This document shows positions 1-8,901 of a stretch of 36,207 bases of DNA, in pieces (position 1 is the first letter of the stretch; every line of letters starts with the position of its first letter). The notes beneath the pieces were generated by a model. It saw only the letters and a program-made list of their open reading frames with translations. It had not been told where the DNA came from and searched no databases. A program made the position numbers and the translations under genes. Location of the stretch: contig JANQLT010000016.1 of NCBI GenBank assembly GCA_028280455.1, positions 1 to 36,207 on the forward strand, in the 5' to 3' direction. The stretch is from Kiloniellales bacterium (GTDB lineage: Bacteria > Pseudomonadota > Alphaproteobacteria > Kiloniellales > JAKSDN01).

Positions 1-78
1 GGCACCGGCCCGCTCCCCCTCCCGGCCACCCACGGCAGTATCCTATTGGGTGGCCGGGAGGGGGAGCGGGCCGGTGCC
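1..78. repeat. perfect 32-bp inverted repeat (long hairpin)
   Basis: Bases 1-32 are the exact reverse complement of bases 47-78, with a 14-base spacer at 33-46. The arms are about 80% GC and contain CTCCCCCTCCCGGCCACCCA. The element lies upstream of the cytochrome gene and continues directly into the short repeat at 80-100. It could be a palindromic intergenic element, or a fold-back assembly artefact, because it sits exactly at the window edge. The symmetry is seen directly; the cause is not known. Confidence 0.85.
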
Positions 79-79
79 G

Positions 80-100
80 TCCGATCGGAAAACGCGCTAG
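80..100 (+). repeat. dispersed 21-bp repeat, copy 1
   Basis: TCCGATCGGAAAACGC followed by G and CTAG. It recurs at 1811-1831 with one mismatch (20 of 21 identical). Each copy lies upstream of a transport-related transcription unit, about 100-150 bases before the first start codon. It contains the palindrome TCCGATCGGA. It may be an operator or an intergenic repeat. Confidence 0.7.
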
Positions 101-198
101 GCGCCACCGAAGTGACCTGCGTCATTTGCCCCGGAAAGGCGGCTGCTAGTCTGAGCCCGAGCTTCGTTCTCCGAAACCAACGACCGGACACGCCTGCC

Positions 199-783
199 AT
201 GCCACGCCTGCAAGCCGCGGCGATTGGGCTTCTGTTGACCCTCTCCGCTGGAGCCGTGCCGCTGAGCGCCGCGGAAGACCTCCGAGAGCCTGTCGCCCTG
301 CCGCCCGAGATCAAGGACGCCTTCCTGGCCGAGATGCGCGGCCACATGGGCAACCTGGACGATATCCTCGCCGCGCTGGCCGAGGGTGACTTCAAGTCGG
401 CGGCGGACATCGCCGACATCACCATGGATTTCGGTCATCGGATCTGGGAGGGCCTGGCCGCCCAGGGCATGAGCGCCGAAGAGATCCTGGCCATGAAGAA
501 GTCGATGCGCGGCCTGGGCATCGGTACCGGAAAGCACCAAGGTCGCGGCCAGGGCCAGGGGGGCGGCCAAGGGGGCGGCCAGGGCCGCGGCTTCGGGCGC
601 TACATGCCGGAAGGCTTCCGGGCCATGGGCCAGGGCTTTCACGAAGCGGCGGCCAGCTTCGCGGTCGCCCTGCGCGCCATGGGCCCGGAGCCGAGCGCCG
701 CCGACTACCGGACCGCCATCGGCCTGCTCGGAGAGGTCACGGCCGCCTGTCGCGGCTGCCATGACGCTTACCGGCTCGAGTAG
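199..783 (+). CDS. exported monohaem cytochrome, cytochrome c'-like (class II)
   Basis: A 194-residue protein with a Sec-type signal peptide (hydrophobic residues about 7-24, ending at AEDL) and a single haem-binding CXXCH (CRGCH, residues 184-188) close to the C terminus. That placement is typical of class II cytochromes c / cytochrome c'. A Gly/Gln-rich low-complexity insertion (residues about 115-132, nucleotides 541-594) splits the helical part and is unusual for the family. The ATG at 199 is chosen because it opens directly into the signal peptide; an upstream in-frame start at 46 lies inside the inverted repeat and would add nonsense residues. It is followed 38 bases later by the YeeE pair, suggesting a shared transcript. 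Its electron partner is unknown; a role in gas binding or in sulfur/nitrogen redox would be guesswork. Confidence 0.75.
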   Translation: MPRLQAAAIGLLLTLSAGAVPLSAAEDLREPVALPPEIKDAFLAEMRGHMGNLDDILAALAEGDFKSAADIADITMDFGHRIWEGLAAQGMSAEEILAMKKSMRGLGIGTGKHQGRGQGQGGGQGGGQGRGFGRYMPEGFRAMGQGFHEAAASFAVALRAMGPEPSAADYRTAIGLLGEVTAACRGCHDAYRLE

Positions 784-821
784 CGGCCGGGCAAAGGGAC
801 AACAGGAATCGCTTGGTCGGC

Positions 822-1247
822 ATGGCTGAATTCACACCGCTATCCGCCTTGATCGGTGGCTGCCTGATTGGCGGTGCCGCCGGTCTGCTGTTCTGGCTGG
901 ACGGCAGAATCGCCGGTATCAGTGGCATCTTCGGCGGCCTGGTCGAGGCCGGGGCCGGCGATCGCTACTGGCGGGTCGCCTTCCTGGCCGGACTGGTCCT
1001 CGGCCCGCTGCTTCACGCTGCCGTGACCGCCCGGCCGCCAGCCTTCGTCGTCACGCCCTCCTTGCCGCTACTGGTCGCCGCCGGCCTGCTCGTCGGCTTC
1101 GGCACCCGGCTCGGCCACGGCTGCACGAGCGGTCATGGGGTCTGCGGGCTCGCGCGGCTCTCGAGGCGCTCGCTGGTGGCGACCCTCAGCTTCTTCGCAA
1201 GCGCCGTGGTCACCGTCTTCGTCGCGCGCCACATCCTGGGAGGCTGA
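822..1247 (+). CDS. YeeE/YedE family transporter, first half-size subunit
   Basis: A 141-residue integral membrane protein with about four hydrophobic segments. The family-typical start EFTPLSALIGG is followed by LFWLDGRIAGISGI, and the conserved cysteine motif GHGCTSGHGVCG lies near residues 93-104. In full-length YeeE/TsuA proteins, cysteines of this kind line the thiosulfate path; half-size tandem pairs (PmpA/PmpB type) are thought to move sulfur compounds. The ATG at 822 is preferred over the TTG at 813 because family members begin at MxEFTPL, although AGGA at 804-807 is better spaced for the TTG. Only three bases separate it from the next gene, so the two probably form one transporter. 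Confidence 0.85.
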   Translation: MAEFTPLSALIGGCLIGGAAGLLFWLDGRIAGISGIFGGLVEAGAGDRYWRVAFLAGLVLGPLLHAAVTARPPAFVVTPSLPLLVAAGLLVGFGTRLGHGCTSGHGVCGLARLSRRSLVATLSFFASAVVTVFVARHILGG

Positions 1248-1250
1248 GCC

Positions 1251-1697
1251 ATGCGTCAGGTCGTCGCGGCCCTGGCCGCCGGCATCTTGTTCGGGTTGGG
1301 TCTGTCGGTCTCGCAGATGACCAACCCCGGGAAGGTCCTGGCCTTTCTCGACTTCCTCGGGCCCTGGGATCCGAGCCTCGCCCTGGTGCTGATCGCCGCC
1401 GTGACCACGGCAGCCGCGGTCTTTCGCGTCGCCCGCAGTCGACCCCGACCGCTCTTCGCGACGTCCTTTCAGGTGCCCGGCCGAAGGGACATCGATGCGC
1501 GGCTCGTGATCGGCGGCGTCCTATTCGGCGTCGGTTGGGGCCTTGTCGGCTGGTGTCCCGGGCCGGCGATCGCCTCCCTCGCACTGGCTCGATGGGAAAG
1601 CGCGGCTTTCCTCGCCGCGATGGCCGCCGGCATGTTGGCCTATCGCCTTTCACCCCTGGCGCGGGCTGAAGCCCCGAAGACCGAGCTGACGCGCTAG
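1251..1697 (+). CDS. YeeE/YedE family transporter, second half-size subunit (DUF6691-like)
   Basis: A 148-residue membrane protein with about four hydrophobic segments. It carries GLGLSVSQMTNPGKVLAFLD near the N terminus and GWGLVGWCPGPAI near residues 97-109; the WCPGPAI cysteine is characteristic of the second half of YeeE-type transporters. It starts three bases after the previous gene's stop codon. The two genes together correspond to one full-length YeeE and probably form a heteromer importing thiosulfate, sulfite or a related sulfur compound. The substrate is inferred from the family only. No sulfurtransferase or rhodanese lies next to the pair; the upstream cytochrome is the only redox partner in sight. 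Confidence 0.85.
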   Translation: MRQVVAALAAGILFGLGLSVSQMTNPGKVLAFLDFLGPWDPSLALVLIAAVTTAAAVFRVARSRPRPLFATSFQVPGRRDIDARLVIGGVLFGVGWGLVGWCPGPAIASLALARWESAAFLAAMAAGMLAYRLSPLARAEAPKTELTR

Positions 1698-1718
1698 TTA
1701 GGGTGGTCCCCGGCTCAA

Positions 1719-1733
1719 GGGCCCTCCGGGCCC
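1719..1733. other. short GC hairpin after the YeeE pair
   Basis: GGGCCC, TCC, GGGCCC form a 6-bp stem with a 3-base loop, 21 bases after the stop codon. No T-run follows, so it is not a classical intrinsic terminator, though it could mark the transcript end. Apart from this hairpin and the repeat at 1811-1831, I see nothing in 1698-1974. Confidence 0.3.
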
Positions 1734-1810
1734 AATCACCGGAAGACAAGACAGCCTGGTGCGGACGAGCCCTGCCCGTGGCTGAACGCTGGACCGAGCC
1801 GCGCGCTCGC

Positions 1811-1831
1811 TCCGATCGGAAAACGCTCTAG
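1811..1831 (+). repeat. dispersed 21-bp repeat, copy 2
   Basis: TCCGATCGGAAAACGC followed by T and CTAG, 20 of 21 bases identical to 80-100 and in the same orientation. It lies 143 bases upstream of the antiporter start. A functional operator and a neutral interspersed repeat cannot be told apart from two copies. Confidence 0.7.
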
Positions 1832-1974
1832 CCTGAGCGCACCCGGTTTCTTGCGTCCAAGCAAACCCAAGCCGCGGCGATTCTGATACGAGTCGGCCTT
1901 TGGAGCCCGTCGGGGGACGGCAGGCCGGCGGTACGACCGGCCCATCGGGACGGGCGGCGACAGCTTGGACGCCC

Positions 1975-3216
1975 ATGGAAGCTGCCACCTTCTTCATCCA
2001 GCTTGCCGGCATTCTGGTTGCCGCGCGCATCGCCGCGGAGGTCGCGACGCGCTTCGGTGCGCCCTCGGTGATCGGCGAGCTGACGGCCGGCGTCATACTG
2101 GGGCCCAGCCTTCTCGGCTGGATCGAGCCGACGGAGGTCATCCGGCTCCTGGCCGAGATCGGCATTCTCCTGCTTCTGTTCGAGGTCGGCCTCGACACGG
2201 ATATCGGCCGTCTCGCCAAGTCCGGCGGCCGCTCGGTCGTGGTCGCGCTGGGCGGTTTCGTCATTCCCTTCCTGGCGGGCTTTCTCGCCAGCCGGCTGCT
2301 GTTCGGCTTCGACATGCTGCTGGCGCTCTTCATCGGCGGCACGCTGACGGCAACCAGCATCGGCGTCACCGTCCGCATCCTCCGCGACGTCGATCGGCAA
2401 CACAGCCGCGAAGGCGAGATCGTGCTGGGCGCCGCGGTCATCGACGACGTTCTCGGCGTCATGCTTCTCGCCCTGCTCTACGAGTTCTCTCAAACGGGGG
2501 ACTTCAGTGTCGAGAACCTCATCCGCGTGGCGCTCCTGATCGGCGTGTTCTTCGCGATAGCGCCACTGGCAGCGAAAGTGATCTCCGCCCTCATCGGACG
2601 CTACGACCGCGCCACCGAGATGCCCGGCCTCGTGGCAACTCTCATCGTCTCGCTGGTGATGGTGTTCGCCTGGCTGGCGCACATCGTCGGCGCCCCGGAG
2701 CTCTTGGGCGGTTTCACGGCAGGGCTCGCCCTGTCGCGCCGTTTCATGCTGCCATTCGGCATATCGCTCGCCCGCGATCAAAGCCTCGCGGACCATGTCG
2801 AACGCGACATGAAGCCGATTACGCAGCTCTTCACGCCAATCTTCTTCGTCACCGTCGGCCTGTCGCTCAACCTCCATGAGGTCGACTGGACCTCCGCCTT
2901 CATCTGGGTCTTTTCGCTGACGGTGGGCTTGGTCGCCATCGTGGGCAAGATCGCCGGCGGCTTCCTGCTGGTCCGCGAGCATTGGCTGACGCGCAGCGCG
3001 GTCGGCATATCGATGGTGCCGAGAGGCGAGGTGGGGCTGATCTTCGCGGAACTCGGTCGCACCGCCGGTATCCTGGAGGGCGACGCCTATGCGGCGATGG
3101 TGCTGATCATCGCCTACACGACCCTCTTCTCGCCGTTCTGGATCAAGCTCTTCTACAAGCTATACGGCACAAGACCGGCGTTGGCCGAAACGCGGGAGGA
3201 CTCCGGGCCGCCCTGA
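1975..3216 (+). CDS. CPA2-family cation/proton antiporter (KefB/NhaS type membrane domain)
   Basis: A 413-residue membrane protein with about 12 hydrophobic segments. Family features include GELTAGVILGPSLLGW (residues about 36-51), ILLLLFEVGLDTD, the paired acidic residues of VIDDVLGVML (residues about 153-162, the ion-binding ND/DD region), APELLGGFTAGL and the late SMVPRGEVGLIFAELG. It exchanges Na+ or K+ for protons across the inner membrane. There is no C-terminal TrkA-N domain, so it is a short form rather than full KefB. The ATG at 1975 is chosen because membrane sequence starts there; the in-frame extension upstream is low-complexity. It is convergent with napC, with 32 bases between. 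The specific ion cannot be read from the sequence. Confidence 0.88.
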   Translation: MEAATFFIQLAGILVAARIAAEVATRFGAPSVIGELTAGVILGPSLLGWIEPTEVIRLLAEIGILLLLFEVGLDTDIGRLAKSGGRSVVVALGGFVIPFLAGFLASRLLFGFDMLLALFIGGTLTATSIGVTVRILRDVDRQHSREGEIVLGAAVIDDVLGVMLLALLYEFSQTGDFSVENLIRVALLIGVFFAIAPLAAKVISALIGRYDRATEMPGLVATLIVSLVMVFAWLAHIVGAPELLGGFTAGLALSRRFMLPFGISLARDQSLADHVERDMKPITQLFTPIFFVTVGLSLNLHEVDWTSAFIWVFSLTVGLVAIVGKIAGGFLLVREHWLTRSAVGISMVPRGEVGLIFAELGRTAGILEGDAYAAMVLIIAYTTLFSPFWIKLFYKLYGTRPALAETREDSGPP

Positions 3217-3248
3217 TCTCCCGCTTTCGACGCCTAGGGTCACTCGGG

Positions 3249-3884
3249 TCACTCGCTCTTGCTGATCTGCTGCTCCTCGAAGGCGCCCTTGGGCAGCTCG
3301 TGGGCGACGCCCTTGTGGCACTGGATGCAGGTCAGGCCGCCGTCGATCGCCTCCTGATGGCGCTCCGCCGCCCGGGTCTCCTGCAGCGTGAAGTCCATGT
3401 AGTCGAAGTTGTGGCAGTTCCGGCACTCGCGGGAGTCCGTCTCCATCATGTCGTCCCAGACGTGCTGCGCCAGCACCAGGCGCTTCTCCTCGAACTTCTC
3501 GCGCGTGTCGATCGAGCCCTTGAAGTGGTGATAGAGCTCGTTCGTCGCGCGGATCTTGCGGGCGACCAGGTGAACCCAGTCCTGCGGCACGTGGCAGTCC
3601 GGACAGGTCGCGCGGACCCCGGAGTGGTTGCTGTAGTGGAGCGTGTCCTTGTACTCCTCGTAGACGTTCGCCTCCATCTCGTGGCAGGAGATACAGAACG
3701 CTTCGCTGTTGGTCGCTTCCATCGACCAGTTGAAGCCGCCCCAGAAGACGATGCCGGCGACGAAGCCGAAGGCGACGAGCGTGCCGAGCGCGATGCTGGT
3801 CGAGGGCCTGGCGATGAACAGCCAGAGGCGACGCAGGGCGCCGGGTCTTTGGGTGGTTTCGGTCGTGACTTGATCCCCCATCAT
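3249..3884 (-). CDS. napC: NapC, tetrahaem quinol dehydrogenase of nitrate reductase
   Basis: A 211-residue NapC/NirT-family protein. An N-terminal membrane anchor (residues about 28-50) is followed by four CXXCH haem sites: CISCH (64-68), CPDCH (94-98), CRNCH (154-158) and CIQCH (186-190). It oxidises membrane quinol and passes electrons to periplasmic NapB. It is the last gene of the nap operon, 47 bases after napB. Two adjacent ATGs (3884 and 3881) can start it; GAGGGA sits immediately upstream, giving the second better spacing, but they differ by one residue. Its presence alongside napGH means this cluster has two possible quinol-oxidising modules. Confidence 0.95.
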   Translation of the reverse strand: MMGDQVTTETTQRPGALRRLWLFIARPSTSIALGTLVAFGFVAGIVFWGGFNWSMEATNSEAFCISCHEMEANVYEEYKDTLHYSNHSGVRATCPDCHVPQDWVHLVARKIRATNELYHHFKGSIDTREKFEEKRLVLAQHVWDDMMETDSRECRNCHNFDYMDFTLQETRAAERHQEAIDGGLTCIQCHKGVAHELPKGAFEEQQISKSE

Positions 3885-3931
3885 TCCCTCTCTCTAAGCT
3901 GACCGAGGACTCTGGAGACGCGGCTCGGGCG

Positions 3932-4378
3932 TCACTCGACGTCGATCGCCGAACGGAAGTCGTTGTCCACAAGGGTCGCGGCATTGGCCTGCGGGACGTG
4001 GCACTGGGTGCAGAACCAACGGGTCCGCGCCACGTAGTCGAGGGCCACGCCGTCGCGGTCGATGTAGTGCGTCTCGCTGATCTTCGGCGCACCCTCCTCG
4101 ACGTTGCGCGGCCAGTCGTGGCACCGCATGCACTGGTTGACCTTGAGGTCGATCTCGTAGGCGTCGATCTTGTGCGGGATCATCGGCGGCGCTTGCCGGT
4201 AGGCCCGCGTGAAGCGCCCGGAGTCGGTGTTCTGGCGTCGCACATCGGGCGCGACGCCGGTCTCCGAGAGGCCGACGTCGCCGCGCAGGGTCTGCAGCCC
4301 GTTGTCTTGCGCCTGTGCCGCCACGGCACCGAACAGCAGCAAGACCGCTAGTGAGAAGAAGATGAAGTTCCTAGGCAC
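3932..4378 (-). CDS. napB: NapB, dihaem cytochrome c subunit of periplasmic nitrate reductase
   Basis: A 148-residue protein with a signal peptide (residues 1 to about 23, ending AQAQ) and two haem sites, CMRCH (83-87) and CTQCH (123-127), matching NapB length and haem spacing. The segment PPMIPHKIDAYEI is typical of the family. It transfers electrons from NapC to NapA in the periplasm. The start is a GTG at 4378 preceded on the coding strand by GGGAGGGGAG, a good ribosome site. It lies 48 bases after napH and before napC. Confidence 0.95.
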   Translation of the reverse strand: MPRNFIFFSLAVLLLFGAVAAQAQDNGLQTLRGDVGLSETGVAPDVRRQNTDSGRFTRAYRQAPPMIPHKIDAYEIDLKVNQCMRCHDWPRNVEEGAPKISETHYIDRDGVALDYVARTRWFCTQCHVPQANAATLVDNDFRSAIDVE

Positions 4379-4426
4379 GGTTTCTCCCCTCCCATCGAAA
4401 GAGGTTGATGTCTTGATTCAGGCCGC

Positions 4427-5335
4427 TCATGCCGCCTTCCGATCGTCGTCGTCGGGCAGTGCTGCCGGCACGGCGGGCGCGGCCTCGAAGCGATTGGCGA
4501 AGGCGAAGACGTTCTTCGAGCAGACGTCGATGCAGCGCCCGCAGTTGCTGCAGTCGCCGGAAAGCACGATCGGGCTGGCCTCGCCCTTGCCGCGCAGGGC
4601 CGGCGTGATGACCTGCGGCTCGGGGCAGACCGCGAAGCAGTCCATGCAGTCGTCGCAGTCGGCCCGGCGCCGGGCGCTGACCCGCAGCAGGCTCTTGGCG
4701 CCGAGCAGGCCGTAGAAGGCGCCGACCGGGCAGAGATGGCCGCACCAGCCGCGCCGGGCGACGAAGAGATCGAAGAGGAAGATCGCCAGCACCACCAGCC
4801 AGGCCAGGCCGACGCCGTAGAGCAGCCCGCGATGCAGCAGGGTGATCGGGTTGACGGCCTCCCAGGCGATGGTGCCGGTGACCGCCGCGACCAGCAGCGT
4901 CGTGCCGAGCAGCCACAGGCGCGTCGAGCGCTTCGGCTGCCAGCCCTTGGGCAGGCCGAGACGCTGATGCAGCCAGGCGGCCAGGTCGGTCACCGGGTTG
5001 ATCGGGCAGACCCAGGCGCAATAGACCCGGCCGCCGATCAGCGCGTAGGCGAGCAGGACGATGGCCGCGCCGAGCAGGGCGGTCGTCTCCGGCCAATGCC
5101 GGGCCGCCAGGGCCTGCAGGATCACGTAAGGGTCGCTCAGGGGCAGGACGCCGAGGGTCAGGCTGGAGGCAAGGGTGCCCTCGACCAGCCAGATGCCGGC
5201 CCAGGGGCCGATCAGGAACAGCGCCAGGAAGCAGAGCTGCGAGGCGCGCCGGATCAGCAGCCACTTGTGGGCGCTGAGCCAGCCCCGCTCGGCCACGGCG
5301 ACCGCGCCGGGGCGGTTGCTCGGACCGGGCCTCAT
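4427..5335 (-). CDS. napH: NapH, membrane ferredoxin-type quinol dehydrogenase subunit
   Basis: A 302-residue protein with about four transmembrane segments and two CXXXCP motifs on the cytoplasmic side (CAWVCP, then CGHLCP), followed by two [4Fe-4S] clusters, [12 protein letters not shown] and [11 protein letters not shown]. This is the NapH arrangement. With NapG it forms an alternative quinol-oxidising complex that feeds NapC/NapB. The ATG at 5335 is chosen because it overlaps the napG stop by four bases (ATGA), a sign of translational coupling; a longer in-frame extension upstream is only the out-of-frame shadow of napG. The C terminus ends in an acidic then basic tail (DDDDRKAA). Confidence 0.94.
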   Translation of the reverse strand: MRPGPSNRPGAVAVAERGWLSAHKWLLIRRASQLCFLALFLIGPWAGIWLVEGTLASSLTLGVLPLSDPYVILQALAARHWPETTALLGAAIVLLAYALIGGRVYCAWVCPINPVTDLAAWLHQRLGLPKGWQPKRSTRLWLLGTTLLVAAVTGTIAWEAVNPITLLHRGLLYGVGLAWLVVLAIFLFDLFVARRGWCGHLCPVGAFYGLLGAKSLLRVSARRRADCDDCMDCFAVCPEPQVITPALRGKGEASPIVLSGDCSNCGRCIDVCSKNVFAFANRFEAAPAVPAALPDDDDRKAA

Positions 5336-6084
5336 TGCGGCGCCTCCGGCATCCGGTCGGGCAGGTCGATGAGGTCGGGCACCAAGGACTCGCCCCTGGC
5401 GGCCTTCTCCTCCCAGCCCAGGCGGTAGTGCGACCCGAGCTCGCCGGTGGCGATGGCGAAGGGCAGCACCTTGATGGCCGCCTCCTCGAGAACGCAGGAC
5501 TTCTCGCACTTGCCGCAACCGGTGCAGTGGTCGCTGTGCACGGTCGGGATGAAGCGGGCATGGACGCCGGTGCGCTCGTTGTGCTGGCGCACCAGGGTGA
5601 TCGCCTCGTCGATCAGCGGGCAGACCCGGTAGCAGACGTCGCAACGCAGGCCGAGCAGGTTGAGGCAGGTCTCCTGGCCGACCAGCACGGCGAGGCCCAT
5701 GCGGGCGTCCTCGATGTCGGTCAGCGCCGGGTCGAGGGCGCCCGAGGGGCAGGCGGCGACGCAGGGAATGTCGTCGCACATCTCGCAGGGCACGTCGCGG
5801 GCGACGAAGTAGGGCGTGCCCGTCGCCGGCGCCTCGCCGAGCTCGGCCAGGCGCAGCGTGTCATAGGGGCAGTCGCGGACGCAGAGGCCGCAGCGCAGGC
5901 AGGCGCCCAGGAAGCCCTCTTCATCGAGCGCCCCCGGCGGTCTGAGGGATTGGGCGGGCAGGGCGTCGTTCTGCTCGGCATAGAGCGCCAGCAACAGGCC
6001 GGCCGCGCCGACGCCGCAGGCGGCCCGGCCGATGTCGGCCAGGAAGCGCCTGCGCGCGGCGTCGTGACGCTCGACCTGGGCCAT
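5332..6084 (-). CDS. napG: NapG, periplasmic ferredoxin-type [4Fe-4S] protein
   Basis: A 250-residue protein with a twin-arginine signal (RRRFLADIG, residues about 11-19, then a hydrophobic stretch). Four cysteine clusters each bind a [4Fe-4S] centre: [26 protein letters not shown], a third around [17 protein letters not shown], and [11 protein letters not shown]. It is exported folded by Tat and works with NapH, taking electrons from quinol through NapH toward the NapC/NapB chain. It begins 29 bases after napA and overlaps napH by four bases. Confidence 0.95.
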   Translation of the reverse strand: MAQVERHDAARRRFLADIGRAACGVGAAGLLLALYAEQNDALPAQSLRPPGALDEEGFLGACLRCGLCVRDCPYDTLRLAELGEAPATGTPYFVARDVPCEMCDDIPCVAACPSGALDPALTDIEDARMGLAVLVGQETCLNLLGLRCDVCYRVCPLIDEAITLVRQHNERTGVHARFIPTVHSDHCTGCGKCEKSCVLEEAAIKVLPFAIATGELGSHYRLGWEEKAARGESLVPDLIDLPDRMPEAPQ

Positions 6085-6113
6085 GCTCTCGGCGCTCCGC
6101 CCGGCTCAGGCCC

Positions 6114-8615
6114 CTAGACCCGCTCGATCCGGCAGGCGCACTTCTTGAAGTCCGTCTCCTTGGAGATCGGGCAGGTGGCGTCGAGCGTCAGCTTGTTGAC
6201 GAGCTGGCCCTCGTCGAACCAGGGGATGAAGACCACGCCCTCGGGCACGCGGTTTCGGCCGCGGGTCTCGACCCGCGTCACCAGCTCGCCGCGCCGGGTC
6301 GAGAGCTTGACCTCCTGGCCGCGCCGCATGCCCCGCGCCTTGGCGTCCTCGGGGTGCATGTAGACCACGGCGTGGGTGTAGGCGCGATGCAGCTCCGGCA
6401 CCCGCCGGGTCATCGAGCCGGAATGCCAGTGCTCCAGCACGCGCCCCGTGACCAGCCAGAGGTCGTAGGCTTCGTCCGGCTCCTCGGCGGCCGGCTCGTA
6501 GGGCGCGTAGATGATGTTGGCGCGGCCGTCGGGCTTGCCGTAGAAGCGCACGCCTTCGCCTTCCTTGACGTAGGGGTCGTAGCCCTCGCGGAAGCGCCAG
6601 AGCGTCTCCTTGTTGTCGACCACCGGCCAGCGCAGGCCGCGCGAGCGGTGATAGGCTTCGAAGGGCGCCAGGTCGTGGGCCTTGTCGAGGCCGAACTGTC
6701 GGTATTCTTCGAACAGGCCTTTCTGCAGGTAGAAGCCGAAGTCGGCGGATTCGTGGTTGCCGAAACCCGGTTCCACCTCGCTGACCGGGTACTTGTCGAC
6801 ATCGCCGTTGGCAAAGAGGATGTCGTAGAGGGTCTTGCCGCGGTATTCAGGCTTCTGGGAGATCAGCTCCTCGGGCCAGACCTCCTCGACCTTGAAACGC
6901 TTCGAGAACTCGACGATCTGCCAGACGTCCGACTTCGACTCGCCCGGCGGGTCGATCTGCTCGCGCCAGAACTGCATCCGCCGCTCGGCGTTGCCATAGC
7001 CGCCTTCCTTCTCCACCCACATGGCGGTCGGCAGGATCAGGTCGGCGGCGAGCGCCGTGACGGTGGGGTAGGGATCGGAGACGACGATGAAGTTGTCGGG
7101 GTTGCGGTAGCCCGGGTAGGTCTCCTCGTTCATGTTGGGCGCGGCTTGCATGTTGTTGGTGCACATCACCCAGTAGGCATTGAGCTTGCCGTCTTTCAGC
7201 ATGCGGTTCTGAAGCACGGCGTGGTAGCCGGGCTTGCCGGGGATCGTGCCGCTCGGCAGCTTCCAGTAGTTCTCGGCGATCTGCCGGTGCTCTTCCTTCA
7301 TCACCACCATGTCGGCCGGCAGGCGATGGGCGAAGGTGCCGACCTCGCGGGCCGTGCCGCAGGCCGAGGGCTGGCCGGTCAGCGAGAAGGGGCTGTTGCC
7401 CGGCTCGGCGATCTTCCCGACCAGCAGGTGCACGTTGTAGACCAGGCCGTTCACCCAGGTGCCGCGGGTGTGCTGGTTGAAGCCCATGGTCCAGAAGGAC
7501 GAGACCTTCTTGTTCGGGTCGGCGTAGGCCTGGGCCAGCCGCAGCAGCTTCTCCGGCTCGACGCCCGAAAGCTCGCTGGCGTGTTCCAGCGTGTAGGGCT
7601 CGACCAGCTTGGCGTAGTCCTCGAAGGAGATCTTCTCGAGCTTGCCGTGCTTGCCTTCGTGCGCCGGGTTGGCGGCCTTCTGCTCGCGCTCGTCTTCCGG
7701 GCGCAGGCCGTAGCCGATGTCGGTCGCGGTCTTGGTGAAGTTGACGTGGTTGCCGACGAAGTCCTCGCGCACCGCGCCGTTCTGGATGATATAGTTGGCG
7801 ATGTAGTTGAGGATCGCCAGGTCGGTCTGCGGCTTGAAGATCATCGGGTTGTCGGCGAGCTCGAAGCAGCGGTTCTCGAAGGTCGAGAGCACGTGCACCT
7901 CGGAGCCGGGCTTGGTCAGCCGCGTGTCGGTCAGGCGCGACCAGAGGATCGGGTGCATCTCCGCCATGTTGGCGCCCCAGAGCACGAAGGTGTCGGCGTG
8001 CTCCAGGTCGTCGTAGCAGCCGGCCGGCTCGTCGATGCCGAAGGCCCGGATGAAGCCGGCGACCGCCGAAGCCATGCAGTGGCGCGCGTTGGGATCGATG
8101 TTGTTCGAGCGGAAGCCGGCCTTCATCAGCTTGGCCGCGGCATAGCCTTCCCAGACCGTCCATTGGCCGGAGCCGAACATGCCGACCGCGCTCGGCCCGG
8201 TGTTCTTCAGGGCTTCCTTGTACTTCGCCGCCATGACGTCGAAGGCCTTGTCCCAGGAGACCGGCGTGAACTCGCCGTCCTTGTCGTATTCGCCGTCGGT
8301 CATGCGCAGCAGCGGCTGGGTCAGGCGGTCCTCGCCGTACATGATCTTGGAGAGGAAGTAGCCCTTGATGCAGTTCAGGCCGCGGTTGACCGGCGCGTCC
8401 GGGTCGCCCTGGGTGGCGACCACCCGGCCGGCCTTGGTGCCGACCAGCACGCTGCAGCCCACGCCGCAGAAGCGGCAGGGCGCCTTGTCCCAGCGGATGC
8501 CGTCGGGCGAGGCGGCGAGGCTCTGCTTCACCGTCTCCGGATTGGCCATGCCGGCGGCCGCGGCCGTCGCCGCGACCGCGCTGCTCTTGATGAAATCACG
8601 CCGTGACTGCTGCAT
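6114..8615 (-). CDS. napA: NapA, periplasmic nitrate reductase catalytic subunit
   Basis: An 833-residue molybdoenzyme, normal length for NapA. The Tat signal SRRDFIK is at residues 4-10. The N-terminal [4Fe-4S] cluster uses Cys47, Cys50, Cys54 and Cys82 (CRFCGVGC, then GLNCIKG). The molybdenum-ligating cysteine is Cys180 in NARHCMASA, the NapA signature. The bis-MGD-binding C-terminal domain ends with [13 protein letters not shown]. It reduces nitrate to nitrite in the periplasm. The gene overlaps napD by 20 bases, consistent with NapD acting as its dedicated Tat-signal chaperone. I see no truncation or missing ligand. Confidence 0.97.
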   Translation of the reverse strand: MQQSRRDFIKSSAVAATAAAAGMANPETVKQSLAASPDGIRWDKAPCRFCGVGCSVLVGTKAGRVVATQGDPDAPVNRGLNCIKGYFLSKIMYGEDRLTQPLLRMTDGEYDKDGEFTPVSWDKAFDVMAAKYKEALKNTGPSAVGMFGSGQWTVWEGYAAAKLMKAGFRSNNIDPNARHCMASAVAGFIRAFGIDEPAGCYDDLEHADTFVLWGANMAEMHPILWSRLTDTRLTKPGSEVHVLSTFENRCFELADNPMIFKPQTDLAILNYIANYIIQNGAVREDFVGNHVNFTKTATDIGYGLRPEDEREQKAANPAHEGKHGKLEKISFEDYAKLVEPYTLEHASELSGVEPEKLLRLAQAYADPNKKVSSFWTMGFNQHTRGTWVNGLVYNVHLLVGKIAEPGNSPFSLTGQPSACGTAREVGTFAHRLPADMVVMKEEHRQIAENYWKLPSGTIPGKPGYHAVLQNRMLKDGKLNAYWVMCTNNMQAAPNMNEETYPGYRNPDNFIVVSDPYPTVTALAADLILPTAMWVEKEGGYGNAERRMQFWREQIDPPGESKSDVWQIVEFSKRFKVEEVWPEELISQKPEYRGKTLYDILFANGDVDKYPVSEVEPGFGNHESADFGFYLQKGLFEEYRQFGLDKAHDLAPFEAYHRSRGLRWPVVDNKETLWRFREGYDPYVKEGEGVRFYGKPDGRANIIYAPYEPAAEEPDEAYDLWLVTGRVLEHWHSGSMTRRVPELHRAYTHAVVYMHPEDAKARGMRRGQEVKLSTRRGELVTRVETRGRNRVPEGVVFIPWFDEGQLVNKLTLDATCPISKETDFKKCACRIERV

Positions 8616-8901
8616 GTCGGCCCTCCTCGATCCTCTCTGCCGCCGCCTCGGCGGTCAGGCTGTCGTCCATGTCCGGTTCGAAATGGTGGTAGACCAGGGA
8701 GGCCGATAGCAGGCCGTCGAGACACTGGATCTCGAGCAGGCGCTCCCCGGTCGATGTCTCGTCGACCTCTTCAACGGTGATCACCAGGCGGCCGTCGCCG
8801 CCGCGCCGATGCACCTCGACGCCCGGCAGGGTCGCGAGCTTCGCCGCGAGCGCCTCGGCCTTGTCGGGTCGTGCGTGGATCAGCACGCCGGCGATGTTCA
8901 T
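8596..8901 (-). CDS. napD: NapD, NapA-signal-binding maturation chaperone
   Basis: A 101-residue protein with the NapD ferredoxin-like fold pattern: [13 protein letters not shown] at the start, LPGVEVHR, the strand [10 protein letters not shown], and [15 protein letters not shown]. It binds the NapA twin-arginine peptide and delays export until the cofactors are loaded. The ATG at 8901 overlaps the napF stop by four bases (ATGA), and its 3' end overlaps napA by 20 bases. The same frame stays open upstream, but that part is only the shadow of napF. Confidence 0.93.
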   Translation of the reverse strand: MNIAGVLIHARPDKAEALAAKLATLPGVEVHRRGGDGRLVITVEEVDETSTGERLLEIQCLDGLLSASLVYHHFEPDMDDSLTAEAAAERIEEGRHAAVTA

